Shown: positions 40,306-49,869 of the stretch, piece by piece
Layout of the letters: the number at the start of each line of letters is the position of its first letter
How positions within the stretch are numbered: position 1 is the stretch's first letter
NCBI GenBank assembly: GCA_022452145.1
Contig: JAKURY010000003.1
Coordinates: 98,986-162,985, forward strand
Reading direction: 5' to 3'
Length of the DNA stretch: 64,000 bases
Origin: Acidimicrobiales bacterium
GTDB taxonomy: Bacteria > Actinomycetota > Acidimicrobiia > Acidimicrobiales > MedAcidi-G1
Position numbers and translations under genes: made by a program
The notes under the pieces: generated by a model
The model's database searches: none
Seen by the model: only the letters and a program-made list of their open reading frames with translations
Told to the model about the DNA's origin: nothing

Positions 40306-41267
40306 AGTGCCGGGTCTGTCGCGGTCCAGCCGTCATCGACGTCCGGCGCCACAACGCCAACTTCTGCGCGGAGCACTTCCTGCGGCTGTGTCGTGACCAG
40401 GTGGCCAGGGCCATAGGCGACCACGAGATGCTCAACCCCGGCGATCGGGTCCTGGTGGCCGTCTCGGGTGGGAAGGACTCCCTGGCCGTCTGGGACATCC
40501 TGGTCGAGTTGGGCTACCGGGCCGACGGGCTGTACCTGGGCCTCGGCATCGACGGCTACAGCCCGGAGTCCGAGGCCTTCGCCCGGGCGTTCGCCGACGA
40601 ACGGGGACTTTCCCTCGAGGTGGTCGACCTGCCGACGGACTACGGCTACGACATCCGGAACGGCGCCCGCACGGCCAAGCGGGTTCCGTGCAGTGCCTGC
40701 GGGCTGTCCAAGCGGCACCTATTCGACGAGGCTGCGAGGAGGGGCGGCTACGACGCCGTGGCCACCGGCCACAACCTGGACGACGAGGCGGCGGTGCTGC
40801 TCGGCAACGTGCTCCGGTGGCAGGGGGAGTACCTGGCCAGGCAGCGACCTGTGCTGCCTGCCGGCGACGGCTTCCCCCGAAAGGTCAAGCCACTGGTCCG
40901 GCTGGGGGAGAGGGAGATGGCCGCCTACTGCGTACTGCGTGGCATCGACTACATGGTCGAGGAGTGCCCGATGGCCGCTGGGAACAAGCACATCGGCTAC
41001 AAGGAGGCCCTCAACTCCATCGAAGAGCGGTCACCGGGAACCAAGCAGGCCTTCTACTTCGGGTTCCTGGATCGGGCGGCCGACCGGTTCGCCCCGGACG
41101 ACGACAAACGCCCGGCGATCGGCAGGTGTGTTCGATGCGGCGCTCCGGCCGGCGGCGAGGTCTGCGCCTTCTGCCACCTCCTCGAGCGGACCGGCGGCCA
41201 CCTGCCGTCTGATGTCCCGGACGTCCCGGTCCACCTGGGTCGAGGCGTTCCAGAGGCCTCTTCGTGA
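40302..41267 (+). CDS. ttuA: TtuA-type tRNA 2-thiolation enzyme (4Fe-4S, PP-loop)
   Basis: 321 residues. N-terminal zinc ligands Cys3, Cys6, Cys22, His25; PP-loop SGGKDS at 55-60 for ATP; Cys130, Cys133 and Cys222, the same three positions that hold the 4Fe-4S cluster in Thermus TtuA; C-terminal zinc ligands Cys276, Cys279, Cys288, Cys291. The complete metal set strongly supports 2-thiolation of uridine/ribothymidine 54 in the tRNA T-loop, with sulfur from the carrier encoded just upstream. The E1-like activator TtuC is not in this window. GTG start, four-base overlaps on both sides. Confidence 0.88.
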   Translation: MKCRVCRGPAVIDVRRHNANFCAEHFLRLCRDQVARAIGDHEMLNPGDRVLVAVSGGKDSLAVWDILVELGYRADGLYLGLGIDGYSPESEAFARAFADERGLSLEVVDLPTDYGYDIRNGARTAKRVPCSACGLSKRHLFDEAARRGGYDAVATGHNLDDEAAVLLGNVLRWQGEYLARQRPVLPAGDGFPRKVKPLVRLGEREMAAYCVLRGIDYMVEECPMAAGNKHIGYKEALNSIEERSPGTKQAFYFGFLDRAADRFAPDDDKRPAIGRCVRCGAPAGGEVCAFCHLLERTGGHLPSDVPDVPVHLGRGVPEASS

Positions 41268-42037
41268 GCAGGAGGTTCGAAGTGGGTGACCAGGTCCTCC
41301 TGGTCGACCGCAAGCAACGCCGCTACCTCATCGCCCTCGTCGACGGAGGCGAGTTCCACTCCCACACCGGCGTGCTTGCCCACGACGGGATACTCGGCGC
41401 TTTCGAGGGGGTCTCCCTGCGGTCCAGTCGGGGGGGCACCTTCACTGCCTTCCGACCCACGCTGGCCGACTTCGTGATCAAGATGCCGCGCGGGGCCCAG
41501 GTGATCTATCCGAAGGACCTGGGCCCGCTCCTGATGCTGGCCGACCTCTTCCCGGGAGCCCGTGTCCTGGAGTCGGGGGTCGGATCCGGAGCACTCTCGA
41601 TGACGATGCTGCGGGCGGGGGCCGAGGTCGCCGGCTACGAACTCCGCGAGGACTTTGCGTCCCGGGCCAGGGCCAACGTCACGACGATGCTGGGCGAGGA
41701 CGCCCTCGAGCACTACGACGTACAGATTCGGGATGTCTACGACGGAATCGACGGCACCGACTTCGACAGGGTCGTCCTGGACCTACCCGAGCCCTGGCGG
41801 GTGGTTCCCCATGCCGCCGGCTCCCTGCACGCCGGCGGCATCATCGTTGCCTACACGCCCAGCATCACCCAGGTGATCCGTTTCCGGGAGTCGCTGGACG
41901 CCCACGGCTTCAGGTTTGCCGAGACCGTCGAGGTCCTGAACCGGACCTGGCATGTGGAGGGGCAGGCGGTCCGACCGGACCACCGAATGGTGGCCCACAC
42001 GGCATTCCTGACACACGCGCGCCTTCTAGGCCCATGA
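41264..42037 (+). CDS. trmI: tRNA (adenine-58-N1)-methyltransferase TrmI
   Basis: 257 residues. A small N-terminal beta domain (about 1-70) precedes a Rossmann methyltransferase: LFPGARVLESGVGSGALSM binds S-adenosylmethionine and FDRVVLDLPEPW is the catalytic D-x-P-x-x-W block. Homologous to Rv2118c, which also lies next to mpa. It methylates A58 in the T-loop; in Thermus m1A58 promotes the TtuA reaction. GTG start overlapping the ttuA stop. Confidence 0.93.
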   Translation: MSRRFEVGDQVLLVDRKQRRYLIALVDGGEFHSHTGVLAHDGILGAFEGVSLRSSRGGTFTAFRPTLADFVIKMPRGAQVIYPKDLGPLLMLADLFPGARVLESGVGSGALSMTMLRAGAEVAGYELREDFASRARANVTTMLGEDALEHYDVQIRDVYDGIDGTDFDRVVLDLPEPWRVVPHAAGSLHAGGIIVAYTPSITQVIRFRESLDAHGFRFAETVEVLNRTWHVEGQAVRPDHRMVAHTAFLTHARLLGP

Positions 42038-42822
42038 CGGCCCGGCGGGTCGCTGCCGCCGTAGCGGTGTGCCTGGTGGCCTACTTGGTCGTCCTGCTGG
42101 TGGCCAGCCTGACGGGTGGCGAGGTCGAGTCCATCGGTCCAGCGGCGGCCACCTCCACGATTGCCGGTGGAGATGCCGGCACCGGGGACGGCCAGCGGCC
42201 TCCTACGGGTCACGGAATCCAGCCTGCGCTCCTCGAGCGCCTCCAGGCCTCGACGGTGCAGGTACGGGGACTCGACTGCCGTGCGGCGCAGTTCGGGACG
42301 GGCTTCGTCGTGGGGTCGGACCTGATCGCCACGGGAGCCCATGTGGTGGCCGGAATCACGGCGCCCATCGTGAGGGTCTACGGAACCGATGTCCCCACCA
42401 GGGTGGTGGCCTTCGATCCGGTGAGCGACCTGGCCCTCCTCCGGCCTGCCGACGATCTCGGCCTACCCCAGACGCTGGCGCTGGGTCCGACCGAGGCCGG
42501 ATCCGTCGGGGCCGTACTGGCCCATGACGACGACGGAGGTCCGGTGGTCCTGCCGGTGGTGGTCCAGCGCCTGATCCGTGCGACCGGTGAGGACATCTAC
42601 GGGATACCGGCCGGCGGACGCGACGCCCTGGAACTCTCGGCGAGGATCCACTCCGGCCATTCGGGAGCGCCGGTGGTGGACGGGGAGGGAACGGTGGTCG
42701 GGGTGCTGTTCTCCAGGCTTCGGGGAGGCGGTTCGGTGGCCTATGCCGTGCAGAGCAACGAGCTGGTCGCCCTCATCGAGGGTCTGTCAGCTGGGACCCG
42801 GCCGGCCGGCCCCTGTCGTTGA
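42034..42822 (+). CDS. Membrane-anchored trypsin-like serine protease (MarP/S1C-like)
   Basis: 262 residues. One N-terminal helix (about 7-26) and a low-complexity linker precede a chymotrypsin-fold domain with His103 (ATGAHVV), Asp132 (VSDLALL) and Ser210 (HSGHSGAPV). No PDZ domain. It probably acts in the periplasm-like space on envelope proteins. Overlaps trmI by four bases, ending the operon; a hairpin follows 36 bases later. Confidence 0.85.
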   Translation: MTARRVAAAVAVCLVAYLVVLLVASLTGGEVESIGPAAATSTIAGGDAGTGDGQRPPTGHGIQPALLERLQASTVQVRGLDCRAAQFGTGFVVGSDLIATGAHVVAGITAPIVRVYGTDVPTRVVAFDPVSDLALLRPADDLGLPQTLALGPTEAGSVGAVLAHDDDGGPVVLPVVVQRLIRATGEDIYGIPAGGRDALELSARIHSGHSGAPVVDGEGTVVGVLFSRLRGGGSVAYAVQSNELVALIEGLSAGTRPAGPCR

Positions 42823-42857
42823 ACCGCGTCCGAGCGGCGGATGGTCCGAAAACGGGA

Positions 42858-42883
42858 GATGGACGGCCCGGAGGCCGCCCATC
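42858..42883 (-). terminator. Hairpin terminator between convergent protease and ferredoxin genes
   Basis: GATGGACGGCC pairs with GGCCGCCCATC (10 of 11 bp) around a 4-base loop. On the minus strand TTTT follows after five bases, so it best fits as terminator of the ferredoxin gene; it may also stop the plus-strand operon. Confidence 0.6.
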
Positions 42884-42897
42884 CGAAACTGACGGAG

Positions 42898-43134
42898 TCA
42901 GGCCAGTTCGATGAAGATGCACTCGCCGGGGCACTCCTCGGCCGACTCGATGGTGGCCTCCTCCAGCCCGTCGGGCACCGGAGCGACGCCGGCAGCGCCG
43001 CCGGGCTCACTGAGGATCTTGTCGCCGTCCTTCACATAGGCCAGGCCGTCGTCCAGCATGGCGAACACATCGGGGGCAATCTCCTCGCAGAGGCCGTCGC
43101 CAGTGCAGAGATCCTGGTCAATCCAGACCTTCAT
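42898..43134 (-). CDS. 3Fe-4S (or 4Fe-4S) ferredoxin
   Basis: 78 residues from ATG 43134, which follows AGAGAGGAA by eleven bases. Cluster ligands appear as CTGDGLC (Cys-x2-Asp-x2-Cys) and ECPGECI. The Asp in the second ligand place recalls archaeal ferredoxins able to bind either 3Fe-4S or 4Fe-4S clusters; in many actinobacterial ferredoxins of this type (P450 partners) that position is His, Gly or Ala. Acidic overall. No partner oxidase is adjacent. Confidence 0.85.
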   Translation of the reverse strand: MKVWIDQDLCTGDGLCEEIAPDVFAMLDDGLAYVKDGDKILSEPGGAAGVAPVPDGLEEATIESAEECPGECIFIELA

Positions 43135-43348
43135 CGTCTTCGGGTTCCTCTCTGTCGGCGCAGGTATGCCATGCACCGCGACTATCCGCCGGTCGGAGCG
43201 GCCCCGGGTCCGTGGCCCAACTTCGACTGAGCCTCCGGTCAGAGCGGGATCATACCGCTACCCGGAGGGCTTCCACGGGATCGCCCGGCAGGCATTCACC
43301 CCCGGGCAACGGCCGCCCGACGCTAGGGTCGCGTCCGGGAGGGGAGTC

Positions 43349-45103
43349 GTGGGAGACGAGCTGCAGGTCCCGGAAGGGACCGATGAACCGGTTGAGGATG
43401 TTGCCGCGGATGCGGTCGATCTTGAGCGCGAGGTCGCCGAACTCCGCCGGCGCCTGATCGAGGCTCCGCGCCAACTGAGCCTCCTGGAGTCCGAGGTGAG
43501 GGACGCCGGACGGGAGTTGGCGAGGGCCAACGCCCGCAACCAGAAGCTCAACTCCACCCTGGAGACGGCCAGGGAGCGCATTACCGTGCTGCGCGAGGAG
43601 GTCGAGAAGCTCTCCCAGCCACCCTCGGCCTACGGCACCGTGGTCCAGGTCAACGACGACGGGTCGGCCGACGTCCATTCGGGCGGCCGCAAGATGCGCG
43701 TCGGGGTGCATCCCGACCTCGCAGACGACCTGACCCCGGGCCAGGAGGTCGTCCTCAACGACGCCATGAGCATCGTGCTGGCCAGGCGCCACGAGACCAC
43801 CGGCGAGGTCGTCACCGTGAGGGAGGTCATGGCCGGTGGACTCCGGGCCGTGGTCGTGGGCCGTGCGGACGAGGAGAAGGTCGTCGAGTTGGGCGCCGAG
43901 CTCGTCGGCGTCGGGCTGCACAGCGGCGACTCGGCGATGCTGGACCCGCGGTCCGGCCTTCTCCTGGAGCGGCTTCCCCGACCCGGCGTGGAGGACCTGG
44001 TCCTGGAGGAGGTGCCTGACATCACGTATGAGGACGTCGGTGGCCTGGATCGCCAGATAGAGCAGATCGTCGACGCCGTCGAGCTGCCCTTCCTGCACCA
44101 GGACCTGTTCGCCGAGTACGACCTGCCCGCCCCCAAGGGAATCCTCCTCTACGGCCCTCCGGGCTGCGGCAAGACTCTCATCGCCAAGGCGGTTGCGAAT
44201 TCGCTGGCCACCAAGGTGGCCGAGGTGTCCGGAGACGTGGAGGCGCGCAGTTACTTCCTGAACATCAAGGGCCCGGAGTTGCTCAACAAGTACGTGGGGG
44301 AGACCGAGCGACAGATTCGACTGGTGTTCCAGCGGGCGAGGGAGAAGTCCGAGCAGGGCTGGCCGGTGATCGTCTTCTTCGACGAGATGGAGTCCCTCTT
44401 CCGGACCCGCGGTTCGGGAATCAGCTCGGACATAGAGTCGACAATCGTGCCTCAGCTCCTGGCCGAGATCGACGGCGTCGAGACCCTGCGGAACGTCATA
44501 GTGATAGGTGCCTCCAACAGGGAGGACCTCATCGACCCGGCCATCCTACGGCCGGGGCGGCTCGACGTGAAGATCAAGATCGAGCGTCCTGACGCCGTCG
44601 CCGCGGCCCAGATCTTCTCCCGCTACCTGGTGGGGGACCTGCCGATCGACGAGGCGTCCATCGAGACGATCGGGGGCGGGGATCGCAACAAGGCGGCGCT
44701 GGCCATGATCGACGACGCGGTGGCCGAGATGTACTCCGAGGAGGACCGGAACCGCTTCCTCGAAGTGACCTACCAGAACGGCGACAAGGAGGTCCTGTAC
44801 TTCCGGGACTTCGCCTCGGGGGCCATGGTGGAGAACATCGTCCGCCGTGCGAAGAAGTCAGCCATCAAGCGCCAGTTGGCCGGTGGTCCAAGGGGAATCT
44901 GCCCGGAGGACATGGTCCAGTCGGTACGTCAGGAGTTCTCCGAACACGAGGACCTGCCCAACACGACTAATCCCGACGACTGGGCGAAGATCTCCGGCAA
45001 GAAGGGCGAGCGGATCGTCTACGTCCGGACGCTCGTGACCAACCACGACGACCAGTCCGGCGGTCGTTCGATCGAGGGCGTCGGTACCGGGCAGTACCTC
45101 TGA
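43349..45103 (+). CDS. mpa: Proteasome-associated AAA ATPase Mpa/ARC
   Basis: 584 residues. N-terminal coiled coil (about 25-90) that binds Pup, tandem OB domains (about 95-210), then the AAA module with Walker A GPPGCGKT (269-276), Walker [11 protein letters not shown] and arginine-finger region LRPGRLD. The C-terminus GQYL docks into the proteasome alpha ring. It unfolds pupylated proteins and feeds them to PrcAB. GTG start with GGGAGGGGA upstream. First gene of the Pup locus. Confidence 0.97.
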   Translation: MGDELQVPEGTDEPVEDVAADAVDLEREVAELRRRLIEAPRQLSLLESEVRDAGRELARANARNQKLNSTLETARERITVLREEVEKLSQPPSAYGTVVQVNDDGSADVHSGGRKMRVGVHPDLADDLTPGQEVVLNDAMSIVLARRHETTGEVVTVREVMAGGLRAVVVGRADEEKVVELGAELVGVGLHSGDSAMLDPRSGLLLERLPRPGVEDLVLEEVPDITYEDVGGLDRQIEQIVDAVELPFLHQDLFAEYDLPAPKGILLYGPPGCGKTLIAKAVANSLATKVAEVSGDVEARSYFLNIKGPELLNKYVGETERQIRLVFQRAREKSEQGWPVIVFFDEMESLFRTRGSGISSDIESTIVPQLLAEIDGVETLRNVIVIGASNREDLIDPAILRPGRLDVKIKIERPDAVAAAQIFSRYLVGDLPIDEASIETIGGGDRNKAALAMIDDAVAEMYSEEDRNRFLEVTYQNGDKEVLYFRDFASGAMVENIVRRAKKSAIKRQLAGGPRGICPEDMVQSVRQEFSEHEDLPNTTNPDDWAKISGKKGERIVYVRTLVTNHDDQSGGRSIEGVGTGQYL

Positions 45104-45155
45104 CGTCTCCAGCGGCGTCGGATCCCGGTCCCGTCGGCCGGCCGGAAGCTACAAG

Positions 45156-45161
45156 TAGGGT
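45156..45161 (+). promoter_or_regulatory. Leaderless -10 hexamer for dop
   Basis: TAGGGT with a 6-base spacer to the ATG at 45168, within the 64-base gap after mpa. Confidence 0.6.
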
Positions 45162-45167
45162 CCGGCC

Positions 45168-46679
45168 ATGGCCGTCCCCAAGACCCTTGGCATCGAGACC
45201 GAGTACGGGATAGTCCACCGCGGGGTCGACGCCCCGAACCCGATCAGCGCATCCTCGCTGCTGATCAACGCCTACCTGAGCCGCCGTGCGGATCCGGGTG
45301 GGGGACCGGGCGCCCCGCGGGTGGGGTGGGACTTCGTCGACGAATCGCCGGCGGTCGACGTCCGTGGTTTCACGCTGCTGGACGCCATGGCGCCGGAGAT
45401 CGAGACCCACCTGGTCAACGCCGTGCTCACCAACGGGGCCCGCTACTACGTCGACCATGCCCACCCTGAGCTATCCACCCCGGAGTGCGCCGACGCGTTG
45501 TCGGTGGTGCTCCAGGATCGGGCCGCCGAGATGATCCTGATCGAGTCCATGGAGGCGGCCAACGAGTTCCTACCCGAGGACCAGGAACTCGTCGTATACA
45601 AGAACAACTCGGATGGCAAGGGCAACAGCTACGGCTGCCATGAGAACTACCTGATGGACCGATCCACCCCATTCGGCCGGATCGTCCAGCACGCCACCAC
45701 GCACTTCGTGACCCGGCAGGTATTCACGGGAGCGGGCAAGGTCGGCTGCGAACTGCCCCACCGGGATCGGAGCCACATCGAGTTCCAGCTCACGCAGCGG
45801 GCCGACTTCTTCGAGGAGGAGGTCGGCCTGGAGACGACCCTGAAGCGGCCGATAATCAACACCCGCGACGAGCCCCACGCCGATCCCCTCAGGTACAGGC
45901 GGCTGCACGTCATAGTGGGAGACGCCAACCTCTGTGAGGTGGCCACGTTCCTCAAGTTGGGGACCACCGCCATCGTCCTCGGGATGGTGGAGGACGACGT
46001 GCTGGACTCGACGGTGGCGGTGGCCGATCCTGTCCGGGCCCTGCAGGCCGTGTCGTGGGACCTCACCCTGTCGGAACCGCTGGTCCTCACGGACGGCCGG
46101 ACAGCGACTGCCATGGACCTCCAGTGGGAGCTGCTGGAATCCGCCCAGAAGTACCTGCTGGACCGGGGCCCGGAGTCGGTCGGGGGCCCGATCGCCGAGC
46201 AGGTCGTGGAGCGCTGGGAGCAGGTCCTCTCCGGTTTGGAGCGGGATCCAACCAGCCTGATCGGCCAGGTCGACTGGGTCACCAAGCGCCACCTCGTGGA
46301 CGGGTTCCGGGATCGCCATGCTCTGTCGGCTGACGATCTCAGGCTGGCCGCCCTGGACCTCCAGTACCACGACCTGCGGCCCGGTCGCTCGCTGTTCGCC
46401 CGCATGGGTGCCGAGGTGCTGGTGGATCCCGTCGATGTCCGCAGGGCGACCAACCATCCCCCCACCGACACCCGGGCGTACTTCCGGGGCCGCTGCCTGA
46501 CCCTCTGGCCGGAGCGCATCGTGGCGGCCAACTGGGATTCCATGGTCTTCGACGTGGGAGGCGAAGCCCTGCGCCGGGTTCCGATGATGGAGCCCTCCCG
46601 CGGCACGGAGGAACACGTCGGTACGCTCCTCGACACCTGCGGGTCGGTCGAGGAACTGCTCGAACGGCTCTCGGGCTGA
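45168..46679 (+). CDS. dop: Pup deamidase/depupylase Dop
   Basis: 503 residues of carboxylate-amine ligase fold. GIETEYGI (8-15) is the ATP site, Asp96 in YYVDHAHPELSTPEC is the catalytic Asp, and the Dop-specific loop (about 39-60) absent from PafA is present. Dop removes Pup from substrates and deamidates Pup ending in Gln. Because the Pup here already ends in Glu, only depupylation should be needed. Leaderless start; pup follows after 18 bases with its own GGAGGAA site. Confidence 0.95.
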   Translation: MAVPKTLGIETEYGIVHRGVDAPNPISASSLLINAYLSRRADPGGGPGAPRVGWDFVDESPAVDVRGFTLLDAMAPEIETHLVNAVLTNGARYYVDHAHPELSTPECADALSVVLQDRAAEMILIESMEAANEFLPEDQELVVYKNNSDGKGNSYGCHENYLMDRSTPFGRIVQHATTHFVTRQVFTGAGKVGCELPHRDRSHIEFQLTQRADFFEEEVGLETTLKRPIINTRDEPHADPLRYRRLHVIVGDANLCEVATFLKLGTTAIVLGMVEDDVLDSTVAVADPVRALQAVSWDLTLSEPLVLTDGRTATAMDLQWELLESAQKYLLDRGPESVGGPIAEQVVERWEQVLSGLERDPTSLIGQVDWVTKRHLVDGFRDRHALSADDLRLAALDLQYHDLRPGRSLFARMGAEVLVDPVDVRRATNHPPTDTRAYFRGRCLTLWPERIVAANWDSMVFDVGGEALRRVPMMEPSRGTEEHVGTLLDTCGSVEELLERLSG

Positions 46680-46697
46680 GACCGCACGGAGGAACGC

Positions 46698-46907
46698 ATG
46701 GCTGAACGGGAACAACGACAGCGTGGTGGTTCGGATCGGACCGCGGAGGAGGCCGAGGTCACCGACGTGGCCGCCACCCCGGCGTCCACCGAGCGGTCCG
46801 ACCGCCTCAAGGGGGAGATGGACGACCTCCTTGACGAGATCGACGAGGTGCTGGAGTCCAATGCCGAGGAGTTCGTGAAGAGCTACATCCAGAAGGGCGG
46901 CGAGTAG
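46698..46907 (+). CDS. pup: Prokaryotic ubiquitin-like protein Pup
   Basis: 69 residues, disordered and acidic, with the Mpa-binding helix region about 33-58 (DRLKGEMDDLLDEIDEVLE) and C-terminus YIQKGGE. The terminal residue is Glu, the ligation-ready form, rather than the Gln encoded in mycobacteria. PafA links its side chain to substrate lysines. Good ribosome site GGAGGAA eight bases before the ATG. Confidence 0.97.
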   Translation: MAEREQRQRGGSDRTAEEAEVTDVAATPASTERSDRLKGEMDDLLDEIDEVLESNAEEFVKSYIQKGGE

Positions 46908-46926
46908 CCCGTCGGCGGCGGCGGGT

Positions 46927-46932
46927 TAGCCT
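46927..46932 (+). promoter_or_regulatory. Leaderless -10 hexamer for prcB
   Basis: TAGCCT with a 7-base spacer to the GTG at 46940. Confidence 0.55.
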
Positions 46933-46939
46933 CCGGCAC

Positions 46940-47728
46940 GTGACGCTTCCCCTCTTCATTCCCGGCGACGACCCGGGTCCCGACTTCCTCGGACTCCTCG
47001 ACAGGCTCGGTGTCGGCGCCTTCAAGCCGACCGGAGCGTTCGATGCCGCCCAGATCACCCACGGCACCACCGTTGTGGCGATCCGGTACGCGAACGGCGT
47101 GGTCATGGCCGGCGATCGACGCGCCACCACCGGACACCTCATCAGCCATCGCTCAATCGAGAAGGTGTTCCCCGCAGACAGCTACTCGGGCATTGCAATC
47201 GCCGGTGCGGCCGGGCCGGCCATGCAGATGGTCCGCCTCTTCCAACTGCAACTGGAGCACTACGAGAAGGTGGAGGGCAGCCCGCTGAGCCTGGACGGCA
47301 AGGCCAACCAGCTCAGCCAGATGCTCCGCAACCACATGCCGGCGGCCATGCAGGGCCTGGGCGTCTTGCCGCTGTTCGCCGGATACGACGCCCGCCAGGG
47401 GCAGGGTCGCCTCTTCCAGTTCGACATGACCGGTGGTCGCTACGAGGAGAGGGACTACGCGGCGACCGGATCCGGTGGCCTCCACGCATCGACGGTGGTC
47501 AAGCTCAGGCACCATGGGGGAATCGGGGCCGACGAGGCGATCGACGTTGTGGTCGAGGCGCTGTTCCAGGCTGCGGACGAGGACAGCGCCACCGGTGGAC
47601 CGGACCCGGTACGCGGCATATATCCCGTGATCGCCACGATCACCGCTGAGGGCTTCGAGCGCCTGGCTGACGAGGACGTGGCCTCCCGGACCTCGACCCT
47701 GATCAGCCGTCTCGGAGGTGCATCGTGA
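46940..47728 (+). CDS. prcB: 20S proteasome beta subunit PrcB
   Basis: 262 residues. A 42-residue propeptide ends in HG, and autocleavage would expose Thr43 of TTVVAIRY as nucleophile; Asp and Lys of the active site are in AGDRRAT and the following strand (SIEKVFP). It forms the proteolytic rings. The stop overlaps the prcA start (GTGA). Confidence 0.96.
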   Translation: MTLPLFIPGDDPGPDFLGLLDRLGVGAFKPTGAFDAAQITHGTTVVAIRYANGVVMAGDRRATTGHLISHRSIEKVFPADSYSGIAIAGAAGPAMQMVRLFQLQLEHYEKVEGSPLSLDGKANQLSQMLRNHMPAAMQGLGVLPLFAGYDARQGQGRLFQFDMTGGRYEERDYAATGSGGLHASTVVKLRHHGGIGADEAIDVVVEALFQAADEDSATGGPDPVRGIYPVIATITAEGFERLADEDVASRTSTLISRLGGAS

Positions 47729-48402
47729 GCATGCCGATGTACATCTCGCCCGAGCAGCTGATGAAGGACAAGGCCGACTACGCCCGCAAGGGCATCGCCA
47801 GGGGACGGGCTGCCATCGGTTGCACCTATGCCGATGGCGTCCTGCTCTGCGCTGAGAACCCCTCCAACACCCTTCGCAAGGTCAGCGAGATCTACGACCG
47901 CATCGGCTTCGTCGGGGTCGGCCGGTACAACGAGTTCGACCAGCTCCGCATCGCCGGGGTTCGCCACGCCGACTTCAAGGGCTACTCCTTCAGCCGTGAC
48001 GACGTGGACGCCAGGTCGCTGGCCAACCAGTACGCCCAGGCCCTCGGGCACAACTTCACCCACGAGATTAAGCCGCTCGAGGTCGAGATGCTGGTGGCCG
48101 AGATGAGCGAGGAGGACGGTGGCGACCAGCTGTTCCACTTGCTCTACGACGGCACCGTGATGGACATGACCTCGTTCGTGGTCATCGGCGGCGAGGCCGA
48201 TGCCATCCGGGAGCGCCTAGAGGCGACGTGGTCCAGGGAGGCCGACCTGAGCGCAGCCCTCGGTTCGGCGGTGGGAGCCCTGGCAGGACCCGATCGGGCG
48301 CTCGTCGGCGACGACCTAGAGGTGGCGATCCTGGCACGCCAGAACGACCGTCGTGCCTTCCGTCGGATCGAGGGCGACGACCTCGACGACCTCCTGGCGT
48401 GA
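47725..48402 (+). CDS. prcA: 20S proteasome alpha subunit PrcA
   Basis: 225 residues. The N-terminal gate segment (MPMYISPEQLMKDKADYARK) and the standard alpha fold are present; the active-site Thr is absent as expected. C-terminal tail is acidic (EGDDLDDLLA). It forms the outer rings that dock Mpa. Translationally coupled to prcB by a four-base overlap. Confidence 0.95.
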   Translation: MSMPMYISPEQLMKDKADYARKGIARGRAAIGCTYADGVLLCAENPSNTLRKVSEIYDRIGFVGVGRYNEFDQLRIAGVRHADFKGYSFSRDDVDARSLANQYAQALGHNFTHEIKPLEVEMLVAEMSEEDGGDQLFHLLYDGTVMDMTSFVVIGGEADAIRERLEATWSREADLSAALGSAVGALAGPDRALVGDDLEVAILARQNDRRAFRRIEGDDLDDLLA

Positions 48403-48456
48403 CGGCCGGCGGCGACCCGTTAGCCATCGGACGCCGGCGACCCTGAGGACCCGACG

Positions 48457-49818
48457 GTGCAGCGCCGGATTTACGGGATAGAGAACGAGTACGGCATCAC
48501 GTGCACGGTCGACGGAGCACGTCGCCTCAGTCCGGACGAGGTAGCCCGCTACCTGTTCCGGCGGGTGGTCTCCTGGGGACGCAGCTCGAACGTGTTCCTG
48601 GTGAACGGTGCGCGCCTCTACCTCGACGTGGGATCGCATCCCGAGTACGCCACACCGGAGTGCGACTCCGTCGGTGACGTCATCACCCATGACAAGGCCG
48701 GGGAGCGGATCCTCGAACAGCTTGTGTCCAGCGCCGAGGACCGTCTCCGGGATGAGGGCATCGACGGCGACATCTTCCTCTTCAAGAACAACACGGACTC
48801 GGCCAACAACTCCTACGGGTGCCACGAGAACTATCTGACGACCCGCCGGGACGACCTCTCGGACTACGACGAGGTCCTGATCCCCTTCCTGGTGAGCCGC
48901 CAGATCTGGGCCGGGGCCGGGAAGATCTACGAGAATCCCCGGGGTGGTGCCGGGTTCAGCATCAGCCAGAGGGCCGCCCACATCTGGGAGGGTGTCTCCA
49001 GCGCCACGACCCGCTCCCGGCCGATCATCAACTCTCGGGACGAGCCCCACGCCGACGCCGAGAGGTACCGACGCCTCCACGTGATCGTCGGGGACTCGAA
49101 CATGAGCGAGTACGCCGCCTTCCTCAAGGTCGGAGCATGCGGGTTCTTGCTGCGGATGCTGGAGGAACCCAGCGTGGTCTTCCGGGACATGACGCTGGAG
49201 AACCCGATACGGGCGATTCGGGAGATCAGCAACGACCTGACCTGCCGGCGGCCGATCCGCCTGGCAAGCGGGCGCGAGGTGACTGCGCTGGACATCCAGC
49301 GGGAGTTCCTGGATCGTGCGCTCCGGTTCGCCGATCGGCGGGAGACCACCGCGGAGGAGGACCGGGTGCTGGCCATGTGGGAACACTGCCTGGACGGCAT
49401 CGAGCGGGATCCCCTGAGCCTCGACCGGGAGTGCGACTGGGTCGCCAAGTACCGCTTGGTGGAGGCATTCCGGGAGCGACACGGCCTGGCCCTCTCGGAC
49501 CCCAGGGTTCTCCTCCTCGACCTCCAGTACCACGACGTGAACAGGCGACGGGGGCTCTTCTACCGCATGCAGGATCGGGGGCTGGTGGAGCGCACAACCA
49601 CGGATGCTGCCATCGCGGAGGCTGTGGAGGAGGCACCGGCAACAACGCGGGCCAGGCTGCGTGGTGAGTTCATCCGACGGGCAAAGGAACAACGTCGGGA
49701 CTTCACGGTGGACTGGGTTCACCTCAAGCTGAACGACCAGACTCAGCGCACCGTCCTCTGCAAGGACCCGTTCCGCTCCGAGGACGACAGGGTTCAGAAG
49801 CTCATCGACTCGCTCTGA
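48457..49818 (+). CDS. pafA: Pup ligase PafA
   Basis: 453 residues. ATP-binding GIENEYGI (7-14) and the catalytic Asp57 in [16 protein letters not shown] mirror Dop, but the Dop loop is missing, which assigns this copy as the ligase. It phosphorylates the Pup C-terminal Glu and joins it to target lysines. GTG start 55 bases after prcA with GAGGA upstream. Confidence 0.95.
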   Translation: MQRRIYGIENEYGITCTVDGARRLSPDEVARYLFRRVVSWGRSSNVFLVNGARLYLDVGSHPEYATPECDSVGDVITHDKAGERILEQLVSSAEDRLRDEGIDGDIFLFKNNTDSANNSYGCHENYLTTRRDDLSDYDEVLIPFLVSRQIWAGAGKIYENPRGGAGFSISQRAAHIWEGVSSATTRSRPIINSRDEPHADAERYRRLHVIVGDSNMSEYAAFLKVGACGFLLRMLEEPSVVFRDMTLENPIRAIREISNDLTCRRPIRLASGREVTALDIQREFLDRALRFADRRETTAEEDRVLAMWEHCLDGIERDPLSLDRECDWVAKYRLVEAFRERHGLALSDPRVLLLDLQYHDVNRRRGLFYRMQDRGLVERTTTDAAIAEAVEEAPATTRARLRGEFIRRAKEQRRDFTVDWVHLKLNDQTQRTVLCKDPFRSEDDRVQKLIDSL

Positions 49819-49857
49819 GCGCTGGTGGGTCGCCCGTGTCCCCGGGACGACTCGTCA

Positions 49858-49863
49858 TAGAGT
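49858..49863 (+). promoter_or_regulatory. Leaderless -10 hexamer for pafB
   Basis: TAGAGT with a 6-base spacer to the ATG at 49870. Confidence 0.55.
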
Positions 49864-49869
49864 GCCGCC

